DNA from: Dallia pectoralis
Lineage: Eukaryota > Chordata > Actinopteri > Esociformes > Umbridae
Direction: 5' to 3'
NCBI GenBank assembly: GCA_029465975.1
Contig: CM055757.1
Coordinates: 744,001-808,000, forward strand
Length of the DNA stretch: 64,000 nucleotides
How positions within the stretch are numbered: the stretch's first letter is position 1; every line of letters starts with the position of its first letter. The notes under the pieces were generated by a model. The model saw only the letters and a program-made list of their open reading frames with translations, ran no database searches and had not been told where the DNA came from. A program made the position numbers and the translations under genes. Positions 50,641 through 64,000 of the stretch are shown one piece after another.

Positions 50641-51120
50641 TTAGCATTAGAAATGAGCATTGAACTCACAATCGCTCTAAAACAAAACAATTAATTTCCG
50701 GGATATTGCATGTAATTCGCAGGTGCCAGGGAGCTATTATAAATACTCTCAGGTTTTTATCATAGATGGTTAATTAGTTGGAACCTGTTCTGTGGGAAAC
50801 AATTAGTGGTATTTATCAAAATGGCCCTTGGTATTTATCTTCTACTTGTGTGCATATGGTGATGAATTACACTTTTTCCTTGAATAGGGTAATGCTAAAT
50901 TACATGGTCCCATAGCAAATGTTAACCAAGGGCCATCATGCAATGTCTTCACTATGACCCCTGAAACATAATGACACACCCTTTTAAGTGACCTAATGGG
51001 AATGTCACAGGATGTCCTTAGGTCGTCCCCGTTTTATGCTTACAGTTTGATACCACTACAACATCAATGTATGCAGAATCAATATTTCAATATTTGATCA
51101 ATATTTCAGAATTGCCTATA

Positions 51121-52305
51121 TTATAACGGTTTTAGAACGTTTATGGATCATCATGCAATAGAATTACAGAATATCTTCATTATAATGGAGTTTGGTTTTA
51201 GAACGTTTATGGATCATCATGCCATAGAATTACAGAATATCTTCAGTTAATGGAGTTTGGTTTTAGAACGTTTATGGATCATCATGCCATAGAATTACAG
51301 AATATCTTCATCATAATGGAGTTTGGTTTTAGAACGTTTATGGATCATCATGCCATAGAATTACAGAATATCTTCATTATAATGGAGTTTGGTTTTAGAA
51401 CGTTTATGGATCATCATGCAATAGAATTACAGAATATCTTCATTATAATGGAGTTTGGTTTTAGAACGTTTATGGATCATCATGTCATAGAATTACAGAA
51501 TATCTTCATTATAATGGAGTTTGGTTTTAGAACGTTTATGGATCATAATGCCATAGAATTACAGAATATCTTCAGTTAATGGAGTTTGGTTTTAGAACGT
51601 TTATAGATCATCATGCCATAGAATTACAGAATATCTTCATTATAATGGAGTTTGGTTTTAGAACGTTTATGGATCATCATGCCATAGAATTACAGAATAT
51701 CTTCAGTTAATGGAGTTTGGTTTTAGAACGTTTATGGATCATCATGCCATAGAATTACAGAATATCTTCATTATAATGGAGTTTGGTTTTAGAACGTTTA
51801 TGGATCATCATGCCATAGAATTACAGAATATCTTCAGTTAATGGAGTTTGGTTTTAGAACGTTTATGGATCATCATGCCATAGAATTACAGAATATCTTC
51901 ATTATAATGGAGTTTGATTTTAGAACGTTTATGGATCATCATGCCATAGAATTACAGAATATCTTCATTATAATGGAGTTTGATTTTAGAACGTTTATGG
52001 ATCATCATGCCATAGAATTACAGAATATCTTCATTATAATGGAGTTTGATTTTAGAACGTTTATGGATCATCATGTCATAGAATTACAGAATATCTTCAT
52101 TATAATGGAGTTTGGTTTTAGAACGTTTATGGATCATCATGCAATAGAATTACAGAATATCTTCATTATAATGGAGTTTGGTTTTAGAACGTTTATGGAT
52201 CATCATGCAATAGAATTACAGAATATCTTCAATATAATGGAGTTTGGTTTTAGAACGTTTATGGATCATCATGCAATAGAATTACAGAATATCTTCATTA
52301 TAATG
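51121..52305 (+). repeat. 66-bp satellite, plus-orientation block
   Basis: About 18 copies of a 66-bp unit made of ATGGAGTTTGGTTTTAGAAC, GTTTATGGATCATCATGCCA, TAGAATTACAGAATATCTTC and ATTATA. A 65-bp variant ends in CTTCAGTTA. The 66-bp form is 22 codons with no stop in one frame (EFGFRTFMDHHAIELQNIF); 65-bp units terminate the frame. The block is open at the sequence gap. Confidence 0.97.
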
Positions 52306-52805
52306 NNNNNNNNNNNNNNNNNNNNNNNNNNNNNNNNNNNNNNNNNNNNNNNNNNNNNNNNNNNNNNNNNNNNNNNNNNNNNNNNNNNNNNNNNNNNNNN
52401 NNNNNNNNNNNNNNNNNNNNNNNNNNNNNNNNNNNNNNNNNNNNNNNNNNNNNNNNNNNNNNNNNNNNNNNNNNNNNNNNNNNNNNNNNNNNNNNNNNNN
52501 NNNNNNNNNNNNNNNNNNNNNNNNNNNNNNNNNNNNNNNNNNNNNNNNNNNNNNNNNNNNNNNNNNNNNNNNNNNNNNNNNNNNNNNNNNNNNNNNNNNN
52601 NNNNNNNNNNNNNNNNNNNNNNNNNNNNNNNNNNNNNNNNNNNNNNNNNNNNNNNNNNNNNNNNNNNNNNNNNNNNNNNNNNNNNNNNNNNNNNNNNNNN
52701 NNNNNNNNNNNNNNNNNNNNNNNNNNNNNNNNNNNNNNNNNNNNNNNNNNNNNNNNNNNNNNNNNNNNNNNNNNNNNNNNNNNNNNNNNNNNNNNNNNNN
52801 NNNNN
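52306..52805. other. Assembly gap, exactly 500 N
   Basis: The run is exactly 500 Ns, a typical placeholder rather than a measured size. It lies inside the 66-bp satellite, and the repeat orientation differs on its two sides. Confidence 0.99.
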
Positions 52806-55800
52806 AAACTCCATTATAATGAAGATATTCTGTATTTCTATTGCATGATGATCCATAAACGTTCTAAAACCAAACTCCATTATAATGAAGATATTCTGTA
52901 ATTCTATGGCATGATGATCGATAAACGTTCTAAAACCAAACTCCATTATAATGAAGATATTCTGTAATTCTATGGCATGATGATCCATAAACGCTCTAAA
53001 ACCAAAATCCATTATAATGAAGATATTCTGTAATTCTATGGCATGATGATCCATAAACGCTTCTAAAACCAAACTCCATTATAATGAAGATATTCTGTAA
53101 TTCTATGGCATGATGATCCATAAACGTTCTAAAACCAAAATCCATTATAATGAAGATATTCTGTAATTCTATGGCATGATGATCCATAAACGTTTCTAAA
53201 ACCAAACCCATTAACTGAAGATATTCTGTAATTCTATGGCATGATGATCCATAAACGTTCTAAAACCAAACTCCATTATAATGAAGATATTCTGTAATTC
53301 TATGGCATGATGATCCATAAACGCTCTAAAACCAAACTCCATTATAATGAAGATATTCTGTAATTCTATGGCATGATGATCCATAAACGTTCTAAAACCA
53401 AACTCCATTAACTGAAGATATTCTGTAATTCTATGGCATGAGGATCCATAAACGTTCTAAAACCAAAATCCATTATAATGAAGATATTCTGTAATTCTAT
53501 TGCATGATGATCCATAAACGTTCTAAACCAAACTCCACTATAATGAACATATTCTGTAATTCTATTGCATGATGATCCATAAACGCTCTAAAACCAAACT
53601 CCATTAACTGAAGATATTCTGTAATGCCATGGCATGATGATCCATAAACATTCTAAAACCAAACTCCATTAACTGAATATATTCTGTAATTCTATGGCAT
53701 GATGATCCATAAACGTCTCTAAAACCAACTCCATTATAATGAAGATATTCTGTAATTCTATGACATGATGATCCATAAACGTTTAAAACCAAACTCCATT
53801 ATAATGAAGATATTCTGTAATTCTATTGCATGATGATCCATAAACGTTCTAAAACCAAACTCCATTATAATGAAGATATTCTGTAATTCTATGACATGAT
53901 GATCCATAAACCACGAAAACCAAACTCCATTATAATGAAGATATTCTGTAATTCTATGACATGATGATCCATAAACGTTCTAAACCAAACTCCATTATAA
54001 TGAAGATATTCTGTAATTCTATTGCATGATGATCCATAAACGTTCTAAAACCAAACTCTATTATAATGAAGACATTCTGTAATTCTATCGTATGATGATC
54101 CATAAACAACAAAACCAAACTCCATTATAATAAAGATATCTGCAACTCTATTGCATGATGATCCATAAATGTTCTAAAACCAAACTCCATTATAATGAAG
54201 ATATTCTGTAATTCTATGACATGATGATCCATAAACGTTCTAAAACCAAACTCCATTATAATGAAGATATTCTGTAATTCTATTGCATGATGATCCATAA
54301 ACGCTCTAAAACCAAACTCTATTATAATGAAGATATTCTGTAATTCTATTGCATGATGATCCATAAACGTTATAAACCAAACTCCGATATAATGAAGATA
54401 TTCTGTAATTCTATGGCATGATGATCCATAAACGTTCTAAAACCAAACTCCATTAACTGAAGATATAGTAATTCTATGGCATGATGATCCATAAACGCTT
54501 CTAAAACCAAAATCCATTATAATGAAGATATTCTGTACTCCCATGACATGATGATCCATAAACGTCGAAGAAAACCAAACTCCATTATAACGAAGATATT
54601 CTGTACTTCTACATGATGATCCACAACGTTCTAAACCAAACTCCATTATAATGAAGATATTCTGTAATTCTATGGCATGCATGATGATCCATAAACGTTC
54701 TAAAACCAACTCCATTATAATGAAGATATTCTGTAATTCTATGGCATGATGATCCATAAACGTTCTAAAACCAAACTCCATTATAATGAAGATATTCTGT
54801 AATCTATGGCATGATGATCCATAAACGTTCTAAAACCAAACTCCATTAACTGAAGATATTCTGTAATTCTATGGCATGATGATCCATAAACGTTTCTAAA
54901 ACCAAACTCCATTATAATGAAGATATTCTGTAATTCTATGGCATGATGATCCATAAACGCTCTAAAACCAAACTCCATTATAATGAAGATATTCTGTAAT
55001 TCTATGACATGATGATCCATAAACGTTCTAAAACCAAACTCCATTATAATGAAGATATTCTGTAATTCTATACATGATGATCCATAAACGCTCTAAACCA
55101 AACTCCATTATAAAGAAGATATTCTGTAATTCTATTGCATGATGATCCACAAACGCTCTAAAACCAAACTCCATTATAATGAAGATATTCTGTAATTTAA
55201 GAGACATGATGATCCATAAACGTTTGGGAAACCAAACTCCATTATAATGAAGATATTCTGTAATTCTATGACATGATGATCCATAAACGCTCTAAAACCA
55301 AACTCCATTATAATGAAGATATTCTGTAATTCTATTGAATGATGATCCATAAATGTTCTAAAACCAAACTCCATTACAATAAAGATATTCTGTAATTCTA
55401 TTGCATGATGATCCATAAATGTTCTAAAACCAAACTCCATTATAATGAAGATATTCTGTAATTCTATGACATGATGATCCATAAACGTTCTAAAACCAAA
55501 CTCTATTATAATGAAGATATTCTGAAATTCTATTGCATGATGATCCATAAACGTTATAAACCAAACTCCGATATAATGAAGATATTCTGTAATTCTATGG
55601 CATGATGATCCATAAACGTTCTAAAACCAAATTCATTATAATGAAGATATTCTGTAATTCTATTGCATGATGATCCATAAACGTTCTAAAACCAAACTCC
55701 ATTATAATGAAGATATTCTGTAATTCTATGGCATGATGATCCATAAACGTTTAAAACCAAACTCCATTATAATGGATATTCTACTCCTATGGCATGATGA

Positions 55801-58400
55801 TCCATAAACGTTCTAAAACCAAACTCCATTATAATGAAGATATTCTGTAATTCTATGACATGATGATCCATAAACGTTCTAAAACCAAACTCCATTATAA
55901 TGAAGATATTCTGTACTTCTATGGCATGAGGATCCATAAACGCTCTAAAACCAAACTCCATTATAATGAAGATATTCTGTAATTCTATGGCAGCATGATG
56001 ATCTATAAACGTTCTAAAACCAACTCCATTATAATGAAGATATTCTGTAATTCTATGGCATGATGATCCATAAACGTTCTAAAACCAAACTCCATTATAA
56101 TGAAGATATTCTGTAATTCTATGACATGATGATCCATAAACGTCTAAAACCAAACTCCATTATAATGAAGATATTCTGTAATTCTATTGCATGATGATCC
56201 ATAAATGTTCTAAACCAAACTCCATTATAATGAAGATATATTCTGTAATTCTATGACATGATCCATAAACGTCGAAAACCAAACTCTATTATAATGAAGA
56301 TATTCTGTAATTATATTGCATGATGATCCATAAACGTTATAAAACCAAACTCATATAATGAAGATATTCTGTAATTCTATGACATGATGGTCCATAAACG
56401 TCTTCTTAAAATTCAAAACTCCATTATAATGAAGATTTTCTTGTAATTCTATTGCATGATGATCCATAAATGTTCTAAAACCAAACTCCATTATAATGAA
56501 GATATTCTTGCAATTCTATGACATGATGATCCATAAACGTTCTAAAACCAAACTCCATTATAATGAAGATATTCTGTAATTCTATGACATAATGATCCAT
56601 AAACGTTCTAAACCAAACTCCATTATAATGAAGATATTCTGTAATTCTATGACATGATGATCCATAAACGCTTCTAAAACCAAACTCCATTATAATGAAG
56701 ATATTCTGTAATTCTATTGCATGATGATCCATAAACGTTATAAACCAAACTCCGATATAATGAAGATATTCTGTAATTCTAAGACATGATGATCCATAAA
56801 CGTTCTAAAACCAAACTCCATTATAATGAAGATATTCTGTAATTCTATGACATGATGATCCATAAACGCTCTAAAACCAAACTCCATTATAATGAAGATA
56901 TTCTGTAATTCTATGACATGATGATCCATAAACGTTCTAAAACCAAACTCCATTATAATGAAGATATTCTACCCTATGACATGATGATCCATAAACGTTC
57001 TAAAACCAAACTCCATTATAATGAAGATATTCTGTAATTCTATTGCATGATGATCCATAAACGTTATAAAAAACCAAACTCCGATATAATGAAGATATTC
57101 TGTAATTCTATGACATGATGATCCATAAACGTTCTAAAACCAAACCCATTATAATGAAGATATTCCTACCTCATTGCATGATGATCCATAAATGTTCTAA
57201 AACCAAACTCCATTATAATGAAGATATCGGAGGAATGATGATCCATAAACGTTTAAAACCAAACTCCATTATAATGAAGATATTCTAAGTTCTATGACAT
57301 GATGATTCATAAACGTTCTAAAACCAAACTCCATTATAATGAAGATATTCTGTAATTCTATTGCATGATGATCCATAAATGTTCTAAAACCAAACTCCAT
57401 TATAATAAAGATATTCTGTAATTCTATTGCATGATGATCCATAAATGTTCTAAAACCAAACTCCATTATAATGAAGATATTCTGTAATTCTATGACATGA
57501 TGATCCATAAACGTTCTAAAAGCAAACTCTATTATAATTAAGATATTCTGTAATTCTATTCGCATGATGATCCATAAACGTTATAAACCAAACTCCGATA
57601 TAATGAAGATATTCTGTAATTCTATTGCATGATGATCCATAAATGTTCTAAAACCAAACTCCATTATAATGAAGATATTCTGTAATTCTATGACATGATG
57701 ATCCATAAACGTTCTAAACCAAACTCCATTATAATGAAGATATTCTGTAATTCTATGACATAATGATCCATAAACGTTTTAAACCAAACTCCATTATAAT
57801 GAAGATATTCTGTAATTCTATGACATGATGATCCATAAACGTTCTAAAACCAAACTCCATTATAATGAAGATATTCTGCAATTCTATTGCATGATGATCC
57901 ATAAACGTTATAAACCAAACTCCGATATAATGAAGATATTCTGCAATTCTATGACATGATGATCCATAAACGTTCTAAAACCAAACTCCATTATAATGAA
58001 GATATTCTGTAATTCTCATGACATGATGATCCATAAACGTTCTAAACCAAACTCCATTATAATGAAGATATTCTGTAATTCTATGACATGATGATCCATA
58101 AACGATCTAAAACCAAACTCCATTATAATGAAGATATTCTGTAATTCTACATGATGATCCATAAACGTTCTAAAACCAAACTCCATTATAATGAAGATAT
58201 TCTGTAATTCTATTGCATGATTATCCATAAACGTTATAAACCAAACTCCGATATAATGAAGATATTCTGTAATTCTATGACATGATGATCCATAAACGTT
58301 CTAAAACCAAACCCATTATAATGAAGATATTCTGTAATTCTATTGCATGATGATCCATAAATGTTTAAAATTGTAAAACTCCATTATAATGAAGATATTC
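52806..58400 (-). repeat. 66-bp satellite, minus-orientation block, well preserved
   Basis: Roughly 85 copies of the same unit as 51121-52305 but reverse-complemented (CCATTATAATGAAGATATTC and ATCCATAAACGTTCTAAAAC). Most differences are one-base deletions in A-runs, or small insertions near the CTAAAACC segment. They break the 22-codon frame into pieces of 60-124 codons. Recurrent variants (GTTATAAACCAAACTCCGAT, TTGCATG versus GACATG) suggest higher-order structure. Confidence 0.95.
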
Positions 58401-61400
58401 TGTACTTACATGATGATCCATAAACGTTTAAAATTCTAAACCTCCATTAACGAAGATAGTCTCGTGTTTATGCAGATAACGTTTAAAATCTCAAACTCCA
58501 TTATGAAGGTAGCTTCCTATGCATGATGAGTCCATAAACGCTTGAAACCAAACTCATTATAATGAAGATATCTCTGTACTCTATGATGATTCATAAACGT
58601 TTCTAAAAGACCAAACTCACAACTGAAATATTCCTGTGTTTTCCTCTATGCAGCATGATGATCCATAACGCTTTCTGCACCAAAATTCATTATACGAAGA
58701 TATCGGCTTATTGCAGATGATGATCCATAACGCAGTAAATTTAAACTCCGATATAATGAAGATATTCTGTAAATCTATCATGACATCCATAATCTATAAA
58801 CCAAAACTCCACAGGTAATGAAGATATTCTGTAATTTGTTTATTATGATGATCCATAACGTTTCTGCAAACTCCATTATAATGAAGATATTCCTGTACAT
58901 AAACGAGTTTAAAATTAAACTCATTATAATGAAGATTTTGCATTTGCATGACATTCATAACGCAGAACCAAACTCATAGTAATGAAGATATTCTGTGGGT
59001 TCTATGATGGTGATATGTTTGTACCAAATCCCACAGGGCCGAAGATATTCTGTGTTTCCTATAGCATGATGATCCATAACGTTTAAAATTAAATCCCATT
59101 ATAATGAAGATATTCTGTAATTTATTAGAAGATATCTATAACTGTGTTTAAAATTCCTCAAAACTCATTAGTAATGAAGCATATTCTGTTTCCTATGGCA
59201 TGATGATCCATAACGTTTAAAATAACTCCATTATAATGAAGATACTCTGCATTTCCTCTATTGGCATGATGATCCATAACGTTTAAATTGCACCATTATA
59301 ATGAAGACTTGTACTTACGGTATTTATTTATATTCATAAACGTTTCTGCACCAAACTCATTGAGCAATGAAGATGCCCCGTACTTACGCATGACATTCAT
59401 GGGCCAGCTTAAAATTCAAACTCCATTATAATGAAGATATTCTGTAATTTATTATGATTCATAAACGTTTCTGAAATCCAAACTCTATTATAATGAAGAT
59501 ATTCTGCATTTATTGCATGAAGATTCATAAACGCAGAATTGAAACTCGAGCATAATGAAGATATTACTCTTGTACTCTATGACATGATGACTATAAACGC
59601 TTTAAAACAACCTCCATTGTAATGAAGATATTCTGTAATTCTATTGCATGATGATTCATAACAGCTTAAAATCAAAACTCCACAGTAATGAAGATATCTA
59701 TGACATGATGACTATAAACGTTTAGTCCAACCTATTATAATAGTGATATTCTAATAGTACATAAATGCTATAAATAAACTCGATATAATGAAGATATTCT
59801 GTGGTTTACATGATATCCGGCTTTCTGTACCAAAACTCCATTATAATGAAGATATCTGTAATTTATTGCATGATCCATACCAGCCTTGAAAAACCAAACT
59901 CATTATAATGAAGACTAGTTCTGTGGGTTCTACGACATGATGATCCATAACGTTTAAATTAACTCCATTATAATGAAGATATTCCTGTATTCTATATACG
60001 ATTCATAAACGCTTAAAATTGTAAACTCCATTATACTGCAAAGATATTCTGTATTCCCATGACATGATCTATAAATGCTTAAAATTGTAAACTCCATTAT
60101 AATGAAGATATTCTGTAATTATTAGATGATGATCATAAATGCTATAGTTCAACTCGATATAATGAAGATATTCTGTAGCTCTATGACATGATGAAATCCA
60201 TAAACGTTTCTAAACCAAACTCCATTATACTTATTGCATGATTTATCCATGGGTAGTACCAAACTCCATTTTGACGAGCATATCTCTGTGGTTTCATGAC
60301 ATGATGACGCATGTGGGTCCGCCAACAGCATATTCTGTAGCCTCTATTGCATGATGATTCATAACAGCTTAGTAGTCCTCCATTATAATAAAGATATCTG
60401 CATTGCATGATTATCCATAACAGCCTTAAAATTAAACTCCATTATAGAAGATATTCTGTACTTATGACATGCCGATCCATAAACGTTTGAAATCTCAAAG
60501 ATAATTAAGATACCTGTACTTATTGCATGATGATCCATAACGTTATAAATAAATCCTCGATATAATGAAGATATTCTGTAATTTATGGCATGATGATTCA
60601 TAACGTTTAAAATTAAATTATTATAAATGAAGATATTCTGCAGTTCTATTGCACCCATAAACGTTTAAAACTGAAAACTCCATTATAATGAAGATATTCT
60701 ATGGCATGATGATTCATAAACGTAACTCATTATAATGAAGATATTCTGTAATTTATGCCATAAACGTTTAAAAATCTCAAAACCATTATAATGAAGATAT
60801 TCGTACTCGGCATGATGAGCCCATAACGCTTAAAACTCAAACTCCATTGTAATGAAGATATTCCTGTAATTTACGGCGATGATCTACATGTACCAAAATC
60901 CATTATAATGAACATATTCTGTAATCGCATGACACCATAAACGTTTTCTAAACAAACTCCATTATAACGAAGATATTCTGCATTTATTTATATTTATGAT
61001 TTGGTAACCAAACTCCATTATAATGAAATATATACTTGATGGCTTCTTAACCAAGTTAAAACAAACTCATTATAATGAAGAGACTTGCATTCTATGATGA
61101 TCCATAAACGTTAAAATTGTAACTCCACAGTAATGAATTCTGCAATTTGCGATGATGAGTCCATAAATCAAATTTAACTCACAACCGAAGATATACTCCT
61201 GTACTTATGGCATGGTGATTCATAACGTTTAAAATTGTAAACTCATTGAGTAATGAAGATATTCTGTACTTATTGCATGATGACCCATAAACGTTAAAAC
61301 CAGTCCTCCATTATAATGAAGATATTCTGTGGAGCCCATGGTTTCTTAAAATTGTAATCCCCACTGAAAGATATTCTGTGATAGCTTGCAGATGATATTC

Positions 61401-64000
61401 ATAGTCCAAGCTTAAAATTAAAATTCATTATAATGAAGATATTCTTATTTTGACAGATGATGATCCATAAATGCTTTCTAAAATTGAACTCACTATAATG
61501 AATATATCTGTAAGCTTCCTATTGCAGATGATTCATGTGTTGTACCAAACTCCATTAACTGAAGATATCTCGTACGTTATGGCATGATGACCATGTCATT
61601 TAAACAAACTCATTAACTGAATATAGCTCCTGTATTTGTTGAGATGATGAGTCTATAAACGTTTCTAAACCAAACCTACTGTGAAGATAGGCTCCTGTAC
61701 TTGCTTATTACGACGAGTCCATAAACGTTTAAATTGTGGTCCTGATACACCGAAAGATAGCTCCTGTAATTATGGCATGATGATCCATAACGTTTAAAAT
61801 AAACTCATTATGATGAAGATATTCTGCAATTCTTATGCATGAGGATATAAACGTTCTGTACCAAACTCATTATGATGAAGATACTCTTATTGCATGATGG
61901 CCCATGAAACGTTTTCTAAAAGACCACATTATAATGAAGATATTCTGTACTCATGATGACCATGCTTAAAATCAACTCATTATGATGAAGATAGTCTGTA
62001 CTTACGTACATGATGATTCATAACGTAAACAAACTCATTATAATGAAGATATTCTGTAATTTATTGCATGATCCATGAAGCTTAAACAAACTCATTATAA
62101 TGAAAAGAGCACTTCGTATTTGCGGCACACGAGTCCATAACGTTTAAATAAACATTATAATGAAGATATTCTGCAATTTATTGCATGATGAGCCCATAAA
62201 CGTGCTTAAAATTAAACCCATTAGTAACAGCATATTCTGTACTTGTTGTATTTATTTATCTAACGTTTGTACCAACTCCATTATAATGAAGACATTCTGT
62301 AATTTATTACGATGATTCATAAACGTTTTGCACAAACCTGTTGAGTAACAGTTATATTCTGTATTTCTATACGACATTCATAAATGCTTAAAATTGAACT
62401 TCCATTACTGAAAGATAATTCTTGGTTCTTGTTGCATGACATTCATGTGCCCGAAACTCCATTATAATGAAGATATCTTCTGTAGCTTCTATTGCATGAT
62501 GACGATAACGTTTAAAATTGTAAAACTCCATAATGAAGATATTCTGTAATTTATTGCATGATGATTCATAAACGTTTAAAATTAAACTCCATATGATGAA
62601 GCATATTCCTGTATTTATTGCATGCATTTATTCATGTGCTTAAAATTAAACTCCAGCTATAATGAAGATACTTCAGCCTCTATGGCATGATGACATAATG
62701 TTTAAATTTGTAAACTCCATTATGATGAAGATATTCTGTAATTTGTTATAGATTCCATAAACGTTTAAAATTCCATTATAATGAAGATAATTCATTATAA
62801 TGAAGATATTTTGTAATTTGATGACATGATGATCTGATCTGCTTGTGTTCAAATTATTGAGATGAAGATTTGTACTCAATGCATGATGACTACAGTGCCT
62901 GCACCAAACTCATTATAATGAAGATATCTGTACTTGTTCATAAACGTTTAAAATTAAACTCATTATAATGGTTATTCTGTATTTCATGATGATTCATAAC
63001 GTTTAAAAACAAACTCTCCATTATAATGAAGATATCTGTAATTTATTGCATGACATTCATAAACGTTTAAAATCAGCCCCACAGGAAGATACCCTGTGGT
63101 TTCCTGAGCTGATGATGACATAACGCTTCTAAAACCAAAACTCCACATAATGAAGATATTCTGCAATGATGAGATTCATAAACGTTTGTACCAACTCCAT
63201 TATAATGAAGATATCAGGCTCTATGACATCCATAAATTTGCTTCTAAATAAACTCATTATAATACATATTCTGTACTTATGGCATGATTCATGCTTCTAA
63301 CAAACTCATTGAGTGCAGATTAGCTCCTGTAATTTATGGCATGATGACCCATAAACGCTCTAAAAACAAACTCATTATAATGAAGATATCTGTAGACAGA
63401 TGATTCATGACCAAACTCAACTGAAGATATTCTGTATTTCTATGATGATATACGCAAACCAAACCTTTCGATAATACATATTTCTGTGGAAGCCCCATGG
63501 CATGATGATTCATAAACGTTTAAAATTCCTCACTCATTAACTGAAAGATAATGCGGGTTTCATGGCATGATGATCAGTAAACGCCGCACCAAACTCCACA
63601 GGGGCTTAGCATATTCTGTGGGAATTTCATGGCATGATGATTTATAACGCTTGGTGTTCAACCTGTTAACTGAAAGATACCGTAAATTTGATGCATTATG
63701 ATTCATAAACGTTTAAAATCAAACTCCATTGAGTAATGGTACATATCTCTGTGGAAATTTGAGACATGATGAGTCCATAAACGTTTAAAATTCACTCCAT
63801 TGTTTATTCTGTACTTATTGCATGATGATCCATAACGTTTAAAACTGTACCCATTATAATGAAGATATTCTGTAATTTCATGATGATTCATAAACGCTTC
63901 TAAACCAAACTTCATTGGCGATATTCTGTATTTTCCTATACATGACATTCATAAACGTTTCTGTACCAAACTCATTGTTCAGATAGCCCTCTTATAGCAT
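58401..64000 (-). repeat. 66-bp satellite, minus orientation, heavily degraded to window end
   Basis: The same unit remains recognisable (CATTATAATGAAGATATTCTG, CATGATGATCCATAAACG in pieces) but units vary in length. They show frequent homopolymer shortening (ATAAACG to ATAACG) and recurrent local substitutions (CTAAAACCAAAC to TTAAAATTAAAC; CATTATAATG to CACAGTAATG). The noise begins quite abruptly near 58.4 kb. Short open frames here carry no information. Confidence 0.9.

Larger units (their letters stand above)
44928..64000 (+). other. gpatch2l: GPATCH2L intron, extends beyond the window
   Basis: No second coding exon was found before the window end; I looked for the conserved acidic DEQSDWFYEGE-type segment expected next. 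The intron carries four tandem arrays and a Tc1 remnant. Unique stretches without nameable features are 44928-45207, 46206-46746, 46970-49210 and 50641-51120. Confidence 0.75.

Noticed and set aside
51121..58228. Many apparent proteins of EFGFRTFMDHHAIELQNIF repeats on both strands
   Set aside because: Direct translation of the 66-bp satellite; broken at every 65-bp unit or indel, and found on opposite strands either side of the gap.
51121..64000. Centromeric satellite
   Set aside because: The array is large but lies inside the GPATCH2L intron beside single-copy syntenic genes; nothing in the sequence specifically points to a centromere.

Overview
This is vertebrate nuclear DNA, almost certainly from a ray-finned (teleost) fish. 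It has short exons with canonical GT-AG introns and mostly non-coding sequence. It also has fish-type Tc1/mariner and L2 transposon remnants, long CA/GT microsatellites, and a dispersed repeat near 26.8-27.2 kb that I recognise as a family common in salmonid and pike-like genomes. The order Salmoniformes/Esociformes is therefore a reasonable guess, and the species is not resolved.

Only two protein-coding genes are supported, both on the plus strand. The last seven coding exons of ift43 (intraflagellar transport 43, a subunit of the IFT-A retrograde ciliary transport complex) lie between 432 and 17554, with a poly(A) signal at 17630. They join in frame into 159 C-terminal residues; the 5' exons lie upstream of the window. 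About 26 kb of intergenic DNA follows. A GPATCH2L promoter and 5' UTR exon lie near 43.36-43.48 kb, and the first coding exon is at 44254-44927. The remaining GPATCH2L exons are beyond the window, so 44928-64000 is intron. The order ift43 then GPATCH2L matches human 14q24.3, which supports both calls.

The dominant feature is tandem repetition: about 24.6 kb (38%) is minisatellite or satellite, in at least a dozen unrelated families. Units are 21 bp (1-403), 54/45 bp (12.4-16.9 kb), 29 bp (19.4-20.2 kb), 26 bp (24.4-25.1 kb), 18 bp CT-rich (30.7-32.3 kb), 41 bp (33.3-34.2 kb), 16 bp (37.4-38.2 kb), 55 bp (45.2-46.2 kb), 26 bp (46.7-47.0 kb), 36 bp (49.2-50.1 kb) and 66 bp (51.1-64.0 kb). Almost all long open frames in the window are products of these repeats, not genes.

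The points most worth follow-up are these. Two arrays end only a few tens of bases upstream of ift43 splice acceptors, and the 54-bp unit itself carries acceptor-like and donor-like sequence. The 36-bp array looks like an amplified piece of a tRNA-derived SINE head with a Pol III A-box match in every unit. The 66-bp satellite reverses orientation across an exactly 500-N gap, then becomes steadily noisier toward the window end in a way that suggests unpolished long-read sequence. GPATCH2L has a triplicated 31-bp ETS-type promoter motif. I did not find a convincing new multi-gene system.
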